DNA from: Branchiostoma floridae
Taxonomy: Eukaryota; Chordata; Leptocardii; Amphioxiformes; Branchiostomatidae
Assembly: GCF_000003815.2 (NCBI RefSeq)
Contig: NC_049990.1
Coordinates: 10,048,541-10,112,540, forward strand
DNA: 64,000 nucleotides
Reading direction: 5' to 3'
Part shown: piece by piece, positions 23,730-35,500 of the stretch
How positions within the stretch are numbered: position 1 is the stretch's first letter
Layout of the letters: each line of letters opens with the position of its first letter
Notes under the pieces: generated by a model
Database searches by the model: none
Seen by the model: only the letters and a program-made list of their open reading frames with translations
What the model was told of the DNA's origin: nothing
Translations under genes and position numbers: made by a program

Positions 23730-26700
23730 CTTAGAACAACACCAAGGCCCACAGTGTGCGATACTGCAGAGGTAATCCTTGTACTGCCTGCTTGTTGCGG
23801 GAGGTACATGTGAATGTGATTATTGTCTGGAGCTTGCGGCAACGTCTAATAATAAGTTTCCGAGAAAGTAATGAATAGTAACAAGATAGTTGACCTTTGG
23901 GCAGATGTCAATTACTGCTTTTGATATTGTATAATATTGCTGTTGTGTTCTAAAATGATTTCGATAAATTTGAATTGACAATTGTCATAGATGCTAACAC
24001 ATAGTTACCATAGTTGCTGGCTTGATTCTGTGATCTGTTTGTCTTTGTTTTAAGAAAATCGTAAACGAAAAGCTGATGGAAAAGAAAGGGGTCTTATGTA
24101 AAAAGAAATTTGTATTTTAAGTACCATATTCCAATTATGTACCACACAGGAATAATGGCATGTTCGTGCTGATTATGTAATAAGATAATTATTATGCAAA
24201 TTAGGTTATGATTATTATAATCTATTCTAATTGATGGCCTTCACTTCCCAAGTTACATAACATGATTTTGTATATAGGGCTAGGGAAGTTCATCCTTTGG
24301 TAGAATTACTTATATATTTACATAATCTAGGCATTGAGATAATTAGCTTTAAGAAACTAACACATCGCGATCATTTACCGAATTTTACCGGAATTATATC
24401 ATCTTTGCATAAATGATGCAAATCATGTCTTATTTGCATATTTGGCATATGTTTATGCGCACATACTCACACGGCATGCGTACATACTCACACACGTGCA
24501 CACACACACAAAAAAAATACCTATTTTTTTTCTTAGAAGTAAACATAACCTTAACTTTGGCTAGAGTAGTTCTAGTGGTAATTACGAGAGTGAAGCAAGA
24601 ACCTGTCAATTATACAACTAAATAGAGGTCTAGAGCAGTTTTGAAGGCGTTCCAGGGTTATTATGCTGCAATATCCCAGAATCCCTACAGACAGTTAGAA
24701 AGATTCGAGCTTCTACATACATAACGTTAACGCAGAGTGACATGAACCACCTACTTGCCTTGTCATAATTGCTAGGCACAGTAGACAAACAGCTAATTTG
24801 TTTGTGGAGGTCCGTTAAAAATTTGTCTGCAGTTTGTAAGAGCAACAACCTCCATGGAGGTCATCTAAAAAGTTTCGCGCATACAGTCCGTATTGGCATT
24901 TTATTAAGGGAAGTTCATAATTGTGGCATTACGTGAAGGTGAACGTCGTTAAATATGAATTGGTCAGAAAAGGCTAATAAAAGCCTGTAAACTGTAATAC
25001 TTTGGACAACTCCTTTTATTTGAGTGGACTCGGAAGATGATCAAGCGATGCCATTTATGTAAATAAGGACCTAATTTGCATAATCAACGAGAACCACTCA
25101 TAGTACATCAATCGTAAAGATTCAAATCATTTTGTGAAGTAATGAGGTCCTCAAAATCTGTGGTACTATTAGTCTATCTTTTCATTCATATGCAAAAACA
25201 CGTATTCACCAATAAACGAAAAAAAAGCTGAAGGCTTCACCGAAGGCCAGTAATTTCCTTGTAGGAAATTGTGTCCGACAATAGACAATTTGGCGTACCA
25301 CGTGATCAATCATATAACGTCTTGCTGGAAAAGTCTAGAGGCCCGAGTCCTCATTCTGCTATCCGCAGCTGTGAAGAGAGGCGCGGCGGTACAGCAACCC
25401 AATTAGGCTTCTTCATAAGGTAAGCTAATTCTTAAAGATCAATCAACAACATTCGGAGACCTTTTGTGGGTTGCAGGGAGACAGATAGCATATGTGAGTA
25501 ATCACCTGTACAACCTTAATCAAGAAATAAAAGACAATAAGAGAAAATCGAATACACAGGGAGATGTGCTGGTCAAGAAAAAAACTGGCGCTGCGAACGA
25601 ATGAAAATTCAGGATGTACTAGGAAAATATCTTTCCACTCTGAGTTTCTACTAACGTTACAAGACAACAGTTGCAGTGGATACCTTAAGCTTGTGTCACA
25701 GTCGTGTTTGAATAGACATCACGAGTGATGACAGCATTTTAGTATCATATCATAGACACCTACCAGTCATACCGTGTGCATGGCACTTTGTACAAAATTG
25801 TTCTCTTCCATGGGGAGTTATTTAGTAAATAAGAAAAAGAATAAATGTATCTACATCTGTTATTTCGCACTTTTGAAACCACACTCTAAGCCACACTTTT
25901 TTACATGTGTACATTTTGTGAATTATGTATTTGTGTCAGGGTCTCATAATAAGTGGCGATATGGTACGGACATTGTTACACAGGTAGTGTCCCTTTACGT
26001 AAATGGCCAGAGGCTCAAATTGAGTCGCTAGACAATTACAGCCGTTCTTTTCATAACTGCGCCATCACAGGGAGTGTCAGACCACAGTGGTGGGCGCCAG
26101 ACTTCACCAGGCTTCGGTAAAACTTCTGTTTTAAAAGGTAATAGTAAGTGCTTATATTTTGTAAGGAATGTCTATACACTCTTAATCCAAGAGTCAATGT
26201 CTATGTGATGTTAAAATATATCATCTGTAGCTCGCTTAGAAAACGCGTTAAATGCGTTTAGGTTGTGACTGAAAAATATAATGGCTAAGCTTTTAGTCAG
26301 TTTTAGTATGAATCAACGAATTGAATTCCTCAAGTATCAATATAAAATGTCAATCATGAAGATGCCTTACTAAATCAACGTATGGGCATGTAGTCATACC
26401 TTACAACGCAATAAAATTCTACAACAAAACTTTGATTTAGAAAATGGATGCAAATTTTCCAGATTGAACATTTCTCTAGTTACTGCGCAGACAGTTCTCT
26501 CTTGATCTAATGTTAGTACATGCCGCTTTAAATTTGTTGTGTTTTCCCCGGTAGGGAATACTGTCGTTTTTGCTGACGTGTTCTTTTCTTTTCCTCTTTC
26601 TTCTCCTTATTTCATTCTGTCGGTTGTCAATCAGAGCTTTATAGGTTGGATATTAGCTGGTTAGCTGTTCGGCAAAGGTGAGAAATTGTGTAGTCAATCA

Positions 26701-27566
26701 GAGCTTAAGTTAGATATTAGCTGTTCAGCAAATTTGTTTTTTTTTTTACTCGGACAAAATACCATAGGGTGATTCTAATGTCATAGAATAATTGTGTTAA
26801 TGACTTGTACCAAAAACCCAGAAGATGTATTTTCTTAGTCGCATACAATACTATAGGGCAAGTCTAATGTTATAGTATTTTTTTTTTCTTTATTGAAATA
26901 CGTGTAAATATACAAATAAACGGACGAGGACAAAGTGAAGGCGGACTCAAGTTACATTCAACTTATATTAACGCCGCCAATGTTATAGTATTGTGCGCGA
27001 GTACCCTGACAAAAGGCAACGCCAACGGGGAAACATTGTGCATTTTCGCGAAAATGTTGCCTTTCTAGTTAGTAATTGTTTTTCTAAATATTGCAAAATA
27101 CTAGTAGTGTACTTTCTTTGTGACGTACTTTCTTTGTACATAAAGCATTTCTTTTGCATCGTCTAACAGCACGAGTACACCGACGAGGAAAAAAGTACAT
27201 TGTGGTGCAGAAGTGGCCCCAGAGCGAAATCACTCTCCAGTCAACTAGAGCCAGAACAGAAAAAAACACCGCATGTCTAGTAGGACATCTTAGCTCACTG
27301 GTAGTTTCATAGATTGATTGGAATAAGAAGTATTTGTGTGTGTGTTTTTTTTTCTCACCATAACACCCATTTCAGAATTGATTTGCGCAAGTGAAGTAGG
27401 GAAATAGCACACCGAATTACCATTCTTATAATTGAGCATACATTGATTATTTCATTAGAAAAATTAGTGCTACAAACAGGTACTACATAATTAGATTATT
27501 TGCCTACACCCAACAATTGTTACCCTAATCCACAATATCGTTTTCTGGCCAGTCAATCATTCCAAC
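23730..27566. other. Intergenic region between the two receptor genes
   Basis: It holds the promoter side of both the NHL gene (leftward) and the LRR gene (rightward). Contents are AT-rich unique DNA, a partial tandem duplication near 26630-26735 (TCAATCAGAGCTT and TTAGATATTAGCTG-like blocks repeated) and the retroposed insertion at 26880-26978. No further gene was supported. Confidence 0.5.
26866..26992 (-). mobile_element. Short retroposed sequence with 14-bp target duplication
   Basis: AATGTTATAGTATT occurs at 26866-26879 and again at 26979-26992. Between them is a 99-bp insert that, on the minus strand, ends with CAATAAAG followed by an A tract, the layout of a 5'-truncated LINE or processed transcript end. 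The parent was not identified. Confidence 0.75.
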
Positions 27567-29123
27567 ATGGTTTACCAAAACAGTGAAATACGACTTTTCA
27601 GATCGCCTCGATTGTTCGTAGGATTGCTTTTAATCCTTCTCCCTGTAAACATAGCAAAGGAATCGAAACAACTGCAACTCCAAAAATGTGAAGAGGCGAC
27701 AGGTTTTAATGATTTATTAACGATATCGTGTGACGGGAAAGGTTTGACGAGTGTACCTGAAGAATTGACGCCAAAATCTGTCTTTGAACTGGCGCTTCCC
27801 AACAACAAGCTAACTACCTTCCCATGTAAGGCCCTGCCCTATCTGCAAACGTTGAATCTAAGAAACAACAAAATCGCCTATTTCCCGTGGAAATGTCTGA
27901 AGAACATGGCACGTTTGGTGCATCTAGACCTGTCACATAACAAGATTTTCTGTGTCAACCTCTTCCCTGTAAAGTCACACTTACCGCGTTTGCGAAGGAT
28001 CGACATCTCTCACAACAACCTGACGACTTTGACTTTATGTGACATTGGAATTGGCCAGTCAAATACGGTATCATACGACGTTATACTAGGGGGAAACCCT
28101 TTTCACTGTGATTGTAAGATAGCTTGGATCGTGGATGTTGCGATTCATGTTGAAATGTGTCGATACGACAGATCCAAATCTTGTGTAGAGTTTTTTGACC
28201 GACTCTCTTTGGCAGTAGCAATGTACAATGATAAGTCTTTGTTCACCTGCAGTTCACCTCCCCAAATACAGGGGGCAGAGTTGAATCAATTAGACGTCTC
28301 TAAGTGCCTACATTTTGTAGACGAGACAGGACGAAATAGATCATATATACACCGGGATAACTGTTCTCCAGATCGTTCTTGCCCCAATGAAAGTACAGAT
28401 CTTTTCGCGCCGAACACCTTCGCTTCGCCCATATTGCCACCGAAAACCAGTAGTTCTGGCACATTTTCAACAACTAACGTTAGTGCACCACACAATGTGA
28501 TACAGGCTGAAATACATAATGAATCCCAAAGTGTGGCAGATACCCATAAAGGTATCATGAGCCCCAACCAGGCGCCCACTTCAACAGCAAAGTTTGAAGT
28601 GACCGAGGAGGTTGAAAAGGCGCATTTTGAACAAACTACAGGAAAAGCGAAAAGTGAGCCCTCTGTCGTGTCACAATTTATTGTAAAGACTCCACAGCCC
28701 AGTATTACAGCATCAGGTTGGACACTCACCATTGTTGGAATGATTGTTGGCGTGGCCGTTTTGGTCGGTGTTGCGCTCTTATTAGCTGTGTGCTTGGGTA
28801 TTCTTAGGAAGCGAGCCGGCAAAAATGTTTCCGGACAAGCTATGGCTCTCAATGGTCTAGCCAGTACCAGTCAAAACACACAGGCTAATAATTATAATGG
28901 CCAGGAGACATCTTGCAATGGCCTGAAATCAGACCCCGATTCCGACAACATGTATGAAGTTATTCCCGAAGACGCTGCATATGCTGCATCGTCGTATGTT
29001 TTCGACGTACCTCAGTACGATATGGTGGAGATTGAAAATAGTGGCGAAGTAGAAAAAGATGGTATCGGTAGTCACGATGAAATCGAGGACAGTGAAAATA
29101 TCTATGAAAATGGTAATCACTGA
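27567..29123 (+). CDS. Intronless LRR type I receptor with Tyr-rich cytoplasmic tail
   Basis: A single exon encodes 518 residues. A hydrophobic stretch at 15-30 (PRLFVGLLLILLPVNIA) fits a signal peptide. A Cys-containing N-cap (C41, C55) is followed by about four leucine-rich repeats (LQTLNLRNNKIAYFP, LVHLDLSHNKI, LRRIDISHNNLTTL) and an LRRCT cap (NPFHCDCKIAWI ... C198, C206, C228). A Ser/Thr-rich stalk runs to about 384. The membrane helix is 386-412. The tail contains NMYEVIPE (Y463), YVFDVP (Y477), YDMVEI (Y484) and NIYENG (Y513, a Y-x-N Grb2-type site). Such proteins are common in expanded amphioxus innate-receptor sets; no TIR or other known signalling domain is present. Function is unknown. 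Confidence 0.9.
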   Translation: MVYQNSEIRLFRSPRLFVGLLLILLPVNIAKESKQLQLQKCEEATGFNDLLTISCDGKGLTSVPEELTPKSVFELALPNNKLTTFPCKALPYLQTLNLRNNKIAYFPWKCLKNMARLVHLDLSHNKIFCVNLFPVKSHLPRLRRIDISHNNLTTLTLCDIGIGQSNTVSYDVILGGNPFHCDCKIAWIVDVAIHVEMCRYDRSKSCVEFFDRLSLAVAMYNDKSLFTCSSPPQIQGAELNQLDVSKCLHFVDETGRNRSYIHRDNCSPDRSCPNESTDLFAPNTFASPILPPKTSSSGTFSTTNVSAPHNVIQAEIHNESQSVADTHKGIMSPNQAPTSTAKFEVTEEVEKAHFEQTTGKAKSEPSVVSQFIVKTPQPSITASGWTLTIVGMIVGVAVLVGVALLLAVCLGILRKRAGKNVSGQAMALNGLASTSQNTQANNYNGQETSCNGLKSDPDSDNMYEVIPEDAAYAASSYVFDVPQYDMVEIENSGEVEKDGIGSHDEIEDSENIYENGNH

Positions 29124-29195
29124 AAAGCGTGACAGGGCCTTAAATACACATATTACACGAAAGATCTTTATCTGTATGAATATACATTTATATTA

Positions 29196-29466
29196 CACTG
29201 AATCTGCCACACCCAACCATTGAATTTTATATCAAACTGAATCTGTGACACCCAACTATTCTATGTCATTATCATATCAAACTGAACCTGTCACACCAAA
29301 CTATTCTATGTCATATCAAACTGAACCTGTCACACCAAACTATTCTATGTCATATCAAACTGAACCTGTCACACCAAACTATTCTATGTCATATCAAACT
29401 GAATCCGTCACACCCAACCATTGTATACTATATTAAACTGAATCCGTCACACCCAAATATTGTATA
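29196..29466. repeat. 39-bp minisatellite in the 3' flank of the LRR gene
   Basis: About six or seven units of a 39-bp repeat (CTGAACCTGTCACACCAAAC core), the middle three nearly identical and the outer ones diverged. It begins some 70 bp after the LRR stop codon, so it probably lies in the 3' UTR. The small ORF through it is a by-product of the 13-codon period. Confidence 0.85.
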
Positions 29467-29544
29467 AAGTATGTATATATAGCTGTAAGTTTTAGTGATG
29501 ATACCCGTGCAAGTAGGACGAAGTTCCACTGTACGAAAGTTCCA

Positions 29545-30165
29545 GGAACAAGTGCTTTTAAAAAAGCTGGCATTTTGCCAATGTTTGCGTGTGTGAACGT
29601 TTTTTTCTAGTTATTAGAATGTCATATAAATAGAACAGAGTAACTAAACCTGATATTGGCGCATGGAGAGATTCACATATGTGCCTGAATCTAGATCTAG
29701 ACGCCACCTGTTAAAATTTGCGTGAACTGCAGCAAATTTCACTACACTGCCTGTTTTTGAGTGAGCTCTGTTGCGGGGCATTTTTAAGTTTTTTTTTTTT
29801 TTTTAATTTTTAAAAAATTAATTTTTATTTCTATTCGGCAAAAAAACGAAGCGGCGAATCCGTTAACCAAAGAAATAAATTGGTGTGGCCAAATGGATGT
29901 AAAAATTAGTATTTTAATGGATGTAAAAAAGAAAAAAAAAAAAAATCTACCTCCCCGGATTCGAACCGGGTGCATTGGTTTAGAATGCGTAAACTTTAAC
30001 CACTGCGCCAGTGCGAACATGTTGGAAAAATGCTTGTTTTAACAGGCTTAGAAATGTTTGGCATGGATTGAACAGGTCCGTTCATCTCAACATCACTCCA
30101 TCACAACGGCGACTATTCTGGCCTCAGAGCATTTTGCCGCTAAGGCGGCAAAATGCAAAAATGAC
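29545..30165 (-). repeat. tRNA-like dispersed repeat, copy A
   Basis: A composite repeat of about 620 bp. On the minus strand it holds a tRNA-like core (GGCGCAGTGGTTAAAG and CCCGGTTCGAATCCGGG, near 29945-30018) with a perfect T-arm and a pairable anticodon arm but no acceptor stem. One end carries the hairpin GCATTTTGCCGC-TAAG-GCGGCAAAATGC (about 30130-30157). A half-MITE with the GGCCACACCAATTTA terminus lies inside. Related copies are at 50245, 54773, 56334 and 58038. Confidence 0.75.
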
Positions 30166-32551
30166 TTTTTAACACCTCAACTCTGGGTTGATAACTTTGG
30201 TACATGACTATTGGTTTCTTTTACATGGTTTGACACCTTCATATGGTTCTTTCGGTGAAGATGACTGACTGTAGTAACCACTGGGAACCCAGGGTTCTAT
30301 CCACTCTCTTTTGTTGGAATTCCATTTTTGACACAATAGGTCCTTTACTTTCTCATAGTTTGTAGACACTTGCCTTTCGTCACACTTTTATAATAGCAAG
30401 GAATGAAATATTTAGTGAAATGCTGTGGCACTTGAATACAATAGCCTGTGTTCACACAATCTCTCGCTGGCTGGGGTTAATGACCCCCTCCCCCCTTAGG
30501 GCGGTGGGAATTGTATGACCGGCCGCTAGGGGCACGATTTTAGTCATGCTATTGAATACAACGGGTACTTGTGTTTTAATGATTTATATGAAAGTCCCTT
30601 TCTCTAAAACTCTCATCTGCACTGTAGCATTAAACTAGAATTCGGGCACCTCATAAATCCACGTATTTAGAGCTTTTGTAAATTTTATGCAAATGACTTA
30701 TACATTTACATGATTTATGCATGGTGATGTTCATCATTGCCTAACTTACACATGTCACAATTATAATGAAGTCACAGATAAATGTGTTTGTGACAACTCA
30801 TATTTCTTTTATCTTACTGACTTTCAATGCAGCATGGACATTGTAGGCGTTGTGGCCATAGACATAGATGCACCTGTACATGTTATCAGCATTAAAATCA
30901 ATACTAACTTCATTTCCTTGTCTTTATTCCATTTTGCGTAAACATAAATGATAGAAAGATCCATGAACTGGCATACAGTGTATTCATATATTTTAGGTTT
31001 ATCATACTTGAAATTTGTATCATCAATTAAGTCACAGTCTTTACAATATCCTCATTCAAATTTTGTAACCCTGTGTTTAGTGTAGCAACAAGTTAGCCAA
31101 ATAAGGATCAAAGATTCATTTAGTAAGGTTCTTTTTAGCACAACCAAAACTAAAGCGTATTGGTTGTGCTAAAAAGAACCTTACTATATGAATAATTGCC
31201 AACCTGATGAAGTTATTCACGAAGGATCAAAGATGTTGAAAATCAAAGCATTTTGTAACGTTATATCCTATACACATGTAACATTCATCACTATTATTAG
31301 TACATGTCATGTATAGCTGCCCTAAACATCTTCAACTTTGTCCTAAAACAATCTTGATAGGTACTGTATGATTCTACATGAAACTTAAGCACAAAAGCAA
31401 AGCTATAAAAGAAGATATTGTATTGGTGAGTTCATCATCCAGTCAATCATAAATACAGAAGTACACAAGTACATTTACTTCTGGACAAAAACCTCCAAAA
31501 TGATGTGCTATCACTAGTATACAGCCATATTTGTCCAGTATTTTCAAGTGTCAATGTTAAGCGAATCAATGTTAATCTTAAGCCACTTTCACGGCGTTTA
31601 AGTCATACAAACATCTTTTCATTTCTACTTCTTATTGATAAAAATGCCATTCATCATATCTATCCTTTTCTACAGATTCAAGGCCCAATATGCTGAATAG
31701 TTACAAAGTGCAACATGCATTTCAACCTATAGAGTGGTGTTAACCATTAACCCTTAGCCTCTGAGCACCAAAGTACAACTACCTGTAAACACATGCATGT
31801 ATTACATTGGGAAGTTGAAGGTTGAACAGGGCAATGCACCTGCATTACCAATACACAACATATTGTAATAAGGAAAACTCTAGTTAGTGAGTTCAACTGA
31901 CAGCAGAGCATTTCTTCTCTAACATTGACATTGCAATAATGTACAGCTAGTGGAGTTTTATTACAAAGCATGAAATATCTTTGTACAAGATAACAAGTCT
32001 TGCATTCAAAATAAGACATCAAAGATGAAAACAAAAAGTCAAAATTTTAGAAACTCAGACTTAGATTTATTCAAAGAACATGATTTATCATAATCAATTA
32101 AGTTTGATAACTACCTAGTAATATATGGCATTCTTTATGTTTTCGTGGCACTGCCAGACAAAAGATATTTAAATCTCACTCGATCCCCCTGCCTAGCCCT
32201 TCATACAAAATGTCTCCGCCCCTGAGGCATCGCCAAAAAGTAGAATGTTACTCTGAACCAGTGATATGGTAATGTGTGTTCAGGGTATACACGCTATACA
32301 TTGTCGCTTTATTAGCTAATGGTGTCCACTTGTGTGGCTGTAACAGCGAAATGGCTACAACTGACACAGTGGTCGGAACATGGTGCATGTTATTTATAGG
32401 GTAACCAAAATGGTACTGGTCAACATCATTGAATTCTACCTCTCAAACACTTCATAACACACTGTATGGGTGAAAAATGTTCATATACACTGGGGGATCT
32501 TGCACTGTCTTTTGTACTTGGTTGTTGTTGTTGTGATTTTGTTGTTTCCCA
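30166..32551. other. Intergenic and RRAGA 3' flank
   Basis: AT-rich DNA, the right part likely RRAGA 3' UTR on the minus strand. It contains the strong hairpin at 31121-31186. No protein-coding signal was found. Confidence 0.5.
31121..31186. repeat. Perfect 27-bp inverted repeat (hairpin)
   Basis: Arms 31121-31147 (TAGTAAGGTTCTTTTTAGCA onward) and 31160-31186 are exact complements around a 12-base loop. With one mismatch the arms extend about six bases further. It could be a tiny MITE with a TA target or a small-RNA precursor; no neighbour argues for either. Confidence 0.75.
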
Positions 32552-35500
32552 TCACTTGAGTAGCATCTGAGCATTGTTGTACCCCTCCAGCTTTTCAAAA
32601 TGCTTCCTGGCATTTTTTATGTTTATCAACATGGCGGCTGAGGCTGTTGGGCAACAGGAAAATAATCTCAATGTAATGACTAGAAGCTGTAACTGGGACT
32701 CTTTAATGTGTTATACTGTAATACACATGAAAATGAGATGAAGGATACTTGAACTGTAATCTTTCATCTAAAAAGTCATTGTATTACACAACATAATGAT
32801 TTAATTGTAAACAGACAAAAGGATGTGATTGATACATACTTCAGAGTCTAAGTAACAGCAAAATGATCTGATAAGTTTTACATAAAACTATTAAAAGACA
32901 TGAAGTATTTATGATGTAAAAAGAGATGAACAGCCACGAAAACATTTCACCATTAACAGTTCAGTAGGACACATCAAACAGTAAAAAAACTGTATATTTG
33001 TAACATTGGAACGATGTTCCAGTTGCACATGTATAAAAGAATAATGGAATGAATGGATAAAGAAAGGAATACTCACGTATGCTTGTGTCGGACATGATGA
33101 CCATCACGTAGGTGTTAGATGTGAAGATGTCGATGAAGGCCGCAAACGCTGAGTTACGAACCTCCATGCTCTGGAACGAAGCTGCCAACTTGCTGCAGAT
33201 TTAACAAGAAATCAAAGATCTCCATGAAACAATTAGAGTTTTTGCAAATTTCTCCCTTTGTTCATTATTGTGAATTTCTAGAAAATTATGTCTAGGTATT
33301 TTCCTGCTTCCTTGTGAGATTTGGACTCAAGTCAAGCCTGCGGGAACAACTTTGGACCTGGGCCAAACCAGCCCTCCCCTCCTTTGATTAAGAATAGCAG
33401 GAACAAACATGCACACACCAAGACAAACAAACCAAAAACAATACCTTAGTTTTCATGGAGGTAACAATCAAACGTGGTCAGATATGTCTTAAACTGTAAA
33501 ACCCCATGAAACATGAATCTATGGACATCGTGGTTAGCTTTTTAGCTTGTAAATGTAGTAAGTTTTGTTGGAGAACTATTTGAACCTGAAATCTTACCTG
33601 CAACTCAACTTGAACTGCTTGATGATGTTGGAGATCTTCTCAAACCTGTGGACGTCTCTGTGTGGCTTCCTCTGACAGTGGGAGATAACCTGCACACACA
33701 GGGAAAGGGTTACTCAGCCTTGCACTGACAACTAAGAAACCTGTTCAGTTCTGTTCTTTCTGTGTTTTGAAAGGCTAAATGAAAAACAGGATGCCCTGCA
33801 TTTCAAGAACAAGCTGCTAAGGGACCCAAACTTTCATCAAGAGTTACCTGCCACTGAAAAATCAAGACCACAGAATGTCCAAGACTAAAGTTGCAGTACC
33901 AAGGTTAGACACCAGGAGGCCCAAATTTGACCTTGACCTTTTTGTCCACAACAAATACATCAGCCAAAACTATACTAACAACATACAGCAGCCACCCTAA
34001 TACAAAAGTTGTTTGGTGTTATGCTTTGGTCAGCATTTCACAAGGTACAAAGATAGATTGAAACATAATGCAAAATATCTTGCGCAAGCTGTTTCTTTCC
34101 ATAGCAAAAAAAGTTTCTATGTCAGTGGTATAGACTGTATGTTGTTTTTCTCATATCATGTACTCTTGCACTCTTTTGTTTTTTCCTTTTCTTAGTTTTG
34201 CAGCAGCTATAGAAGTAGCTCTGATCTCTGAAAGCACTGACCAGGAATGTAGCCCTCTCAAACAGCAGCACTTCATCTGCATCAATAACTTCTGCAAAGT
34301 TCCTCAGGTTGGTCTCCAGCTGTTCTACATTGGGAATCAGTTGGTACACAATACTGGACCAGGCCTGCAATGTACAACAGTCACAATAGTCAATGGTTAG
34401 AAATTACTGTACATGTAAGCAAGTACTTGCATGCAAGCTTGTTTAAACAGTAGGCAGTTGGTGAACTCCTACAATGTAGAACATACAGTTTATCAGGACT
34501 TTACAGGTGTTGACAGTAGATTACAAAGTTCTTCCCTACTATTAGATTCTTTCTATACTTAGTCTAACAAATCCTCAGCAGATTGGATATTGAAAACATG
34601 ACAATTCAAGGAAATGAAATATAACATTTTTTACAAAGTGCCAAGAAAAAAGAAAACAACTGACTTTTAAAAAATTAGCTTAAAAGAGTCTATGCTGGAA
34701 GATGCAGAAACTTGCCTTGTATAGTGTCTCATCCCATATTGATGTTCTGAAGCATGTGCAGTCCAGTGGTTTAGACAGACGTCTCAAGTCTTCTTCTCTT
34801 TCTCTGAAGATCTAATGAAAGGAAAGAAGATGAGTTACATACCAAAGTTTCCTCAAGGTGTCAATACATGGAGCAGTTGGTCTCACCATGTATCTATATC
34901 TAAAATATCAAATGTAACAGAATGTTCAGAATTTTTTCCTGCGCAGCAAAATTTGTCAGAATGACAGACCATAGACTTAAACTCCCAGCTACACACAATG
35001 TACACAAGATGAGACCTCACCAATTCCCTCTGGTCCTCCTGTACCAGGTCCATCTTGTGCACCAGACAGAAGATCTTGGCATCAGGCGAGTTCTGTAGGA
35101 TAGCCTCCAGACAGGACTGGTAGTAGTGCATGTCCTTCTCCAGCTCACGACTCTCCACATCAAACACGTAGATCAGGACCTCCACGTTACGGAAGATGTT
35201 GTCTCTCTGACTCGCAAAGTAGTTCTCCATAAACGCCTCCTGACTGTTGAGGGAAATATTGCAGGCACAAGTTTGACACCTGTTCATTCAAACATGTACA
35301 ACTTGAAATATATACATCTATTTTTTCTGAACAACTGTACTGGGGGAAGTTACATTGTTTGCACCAGACAAGTCAATTTGCCTGTACAAATTATGTTGGT
35401 AAAAATCATCCTTTCAAATCAAAGTTTGCCTGTAATTTCCAAGACAAAAATTAGACTTCAGTTGCAGAAAAAGTTACAACTACCCTTTAACAAAGATGGG

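Noticed and set aside
29940-30020. Functional tRNA gene
   Set aside because: The T-arm is perfect but no acceptor stem pairs, the D-arm is weak, and the sequence recurs inside a dispersed repeat.
34122-34200. Extension of RRAGA exon 6 reading frame past 34242
   Set aside because: The donor CTG|GTCAGT and the phase-matched next exon ([13 protein letters not shown]) continue the RagA sequence; read-through does not.
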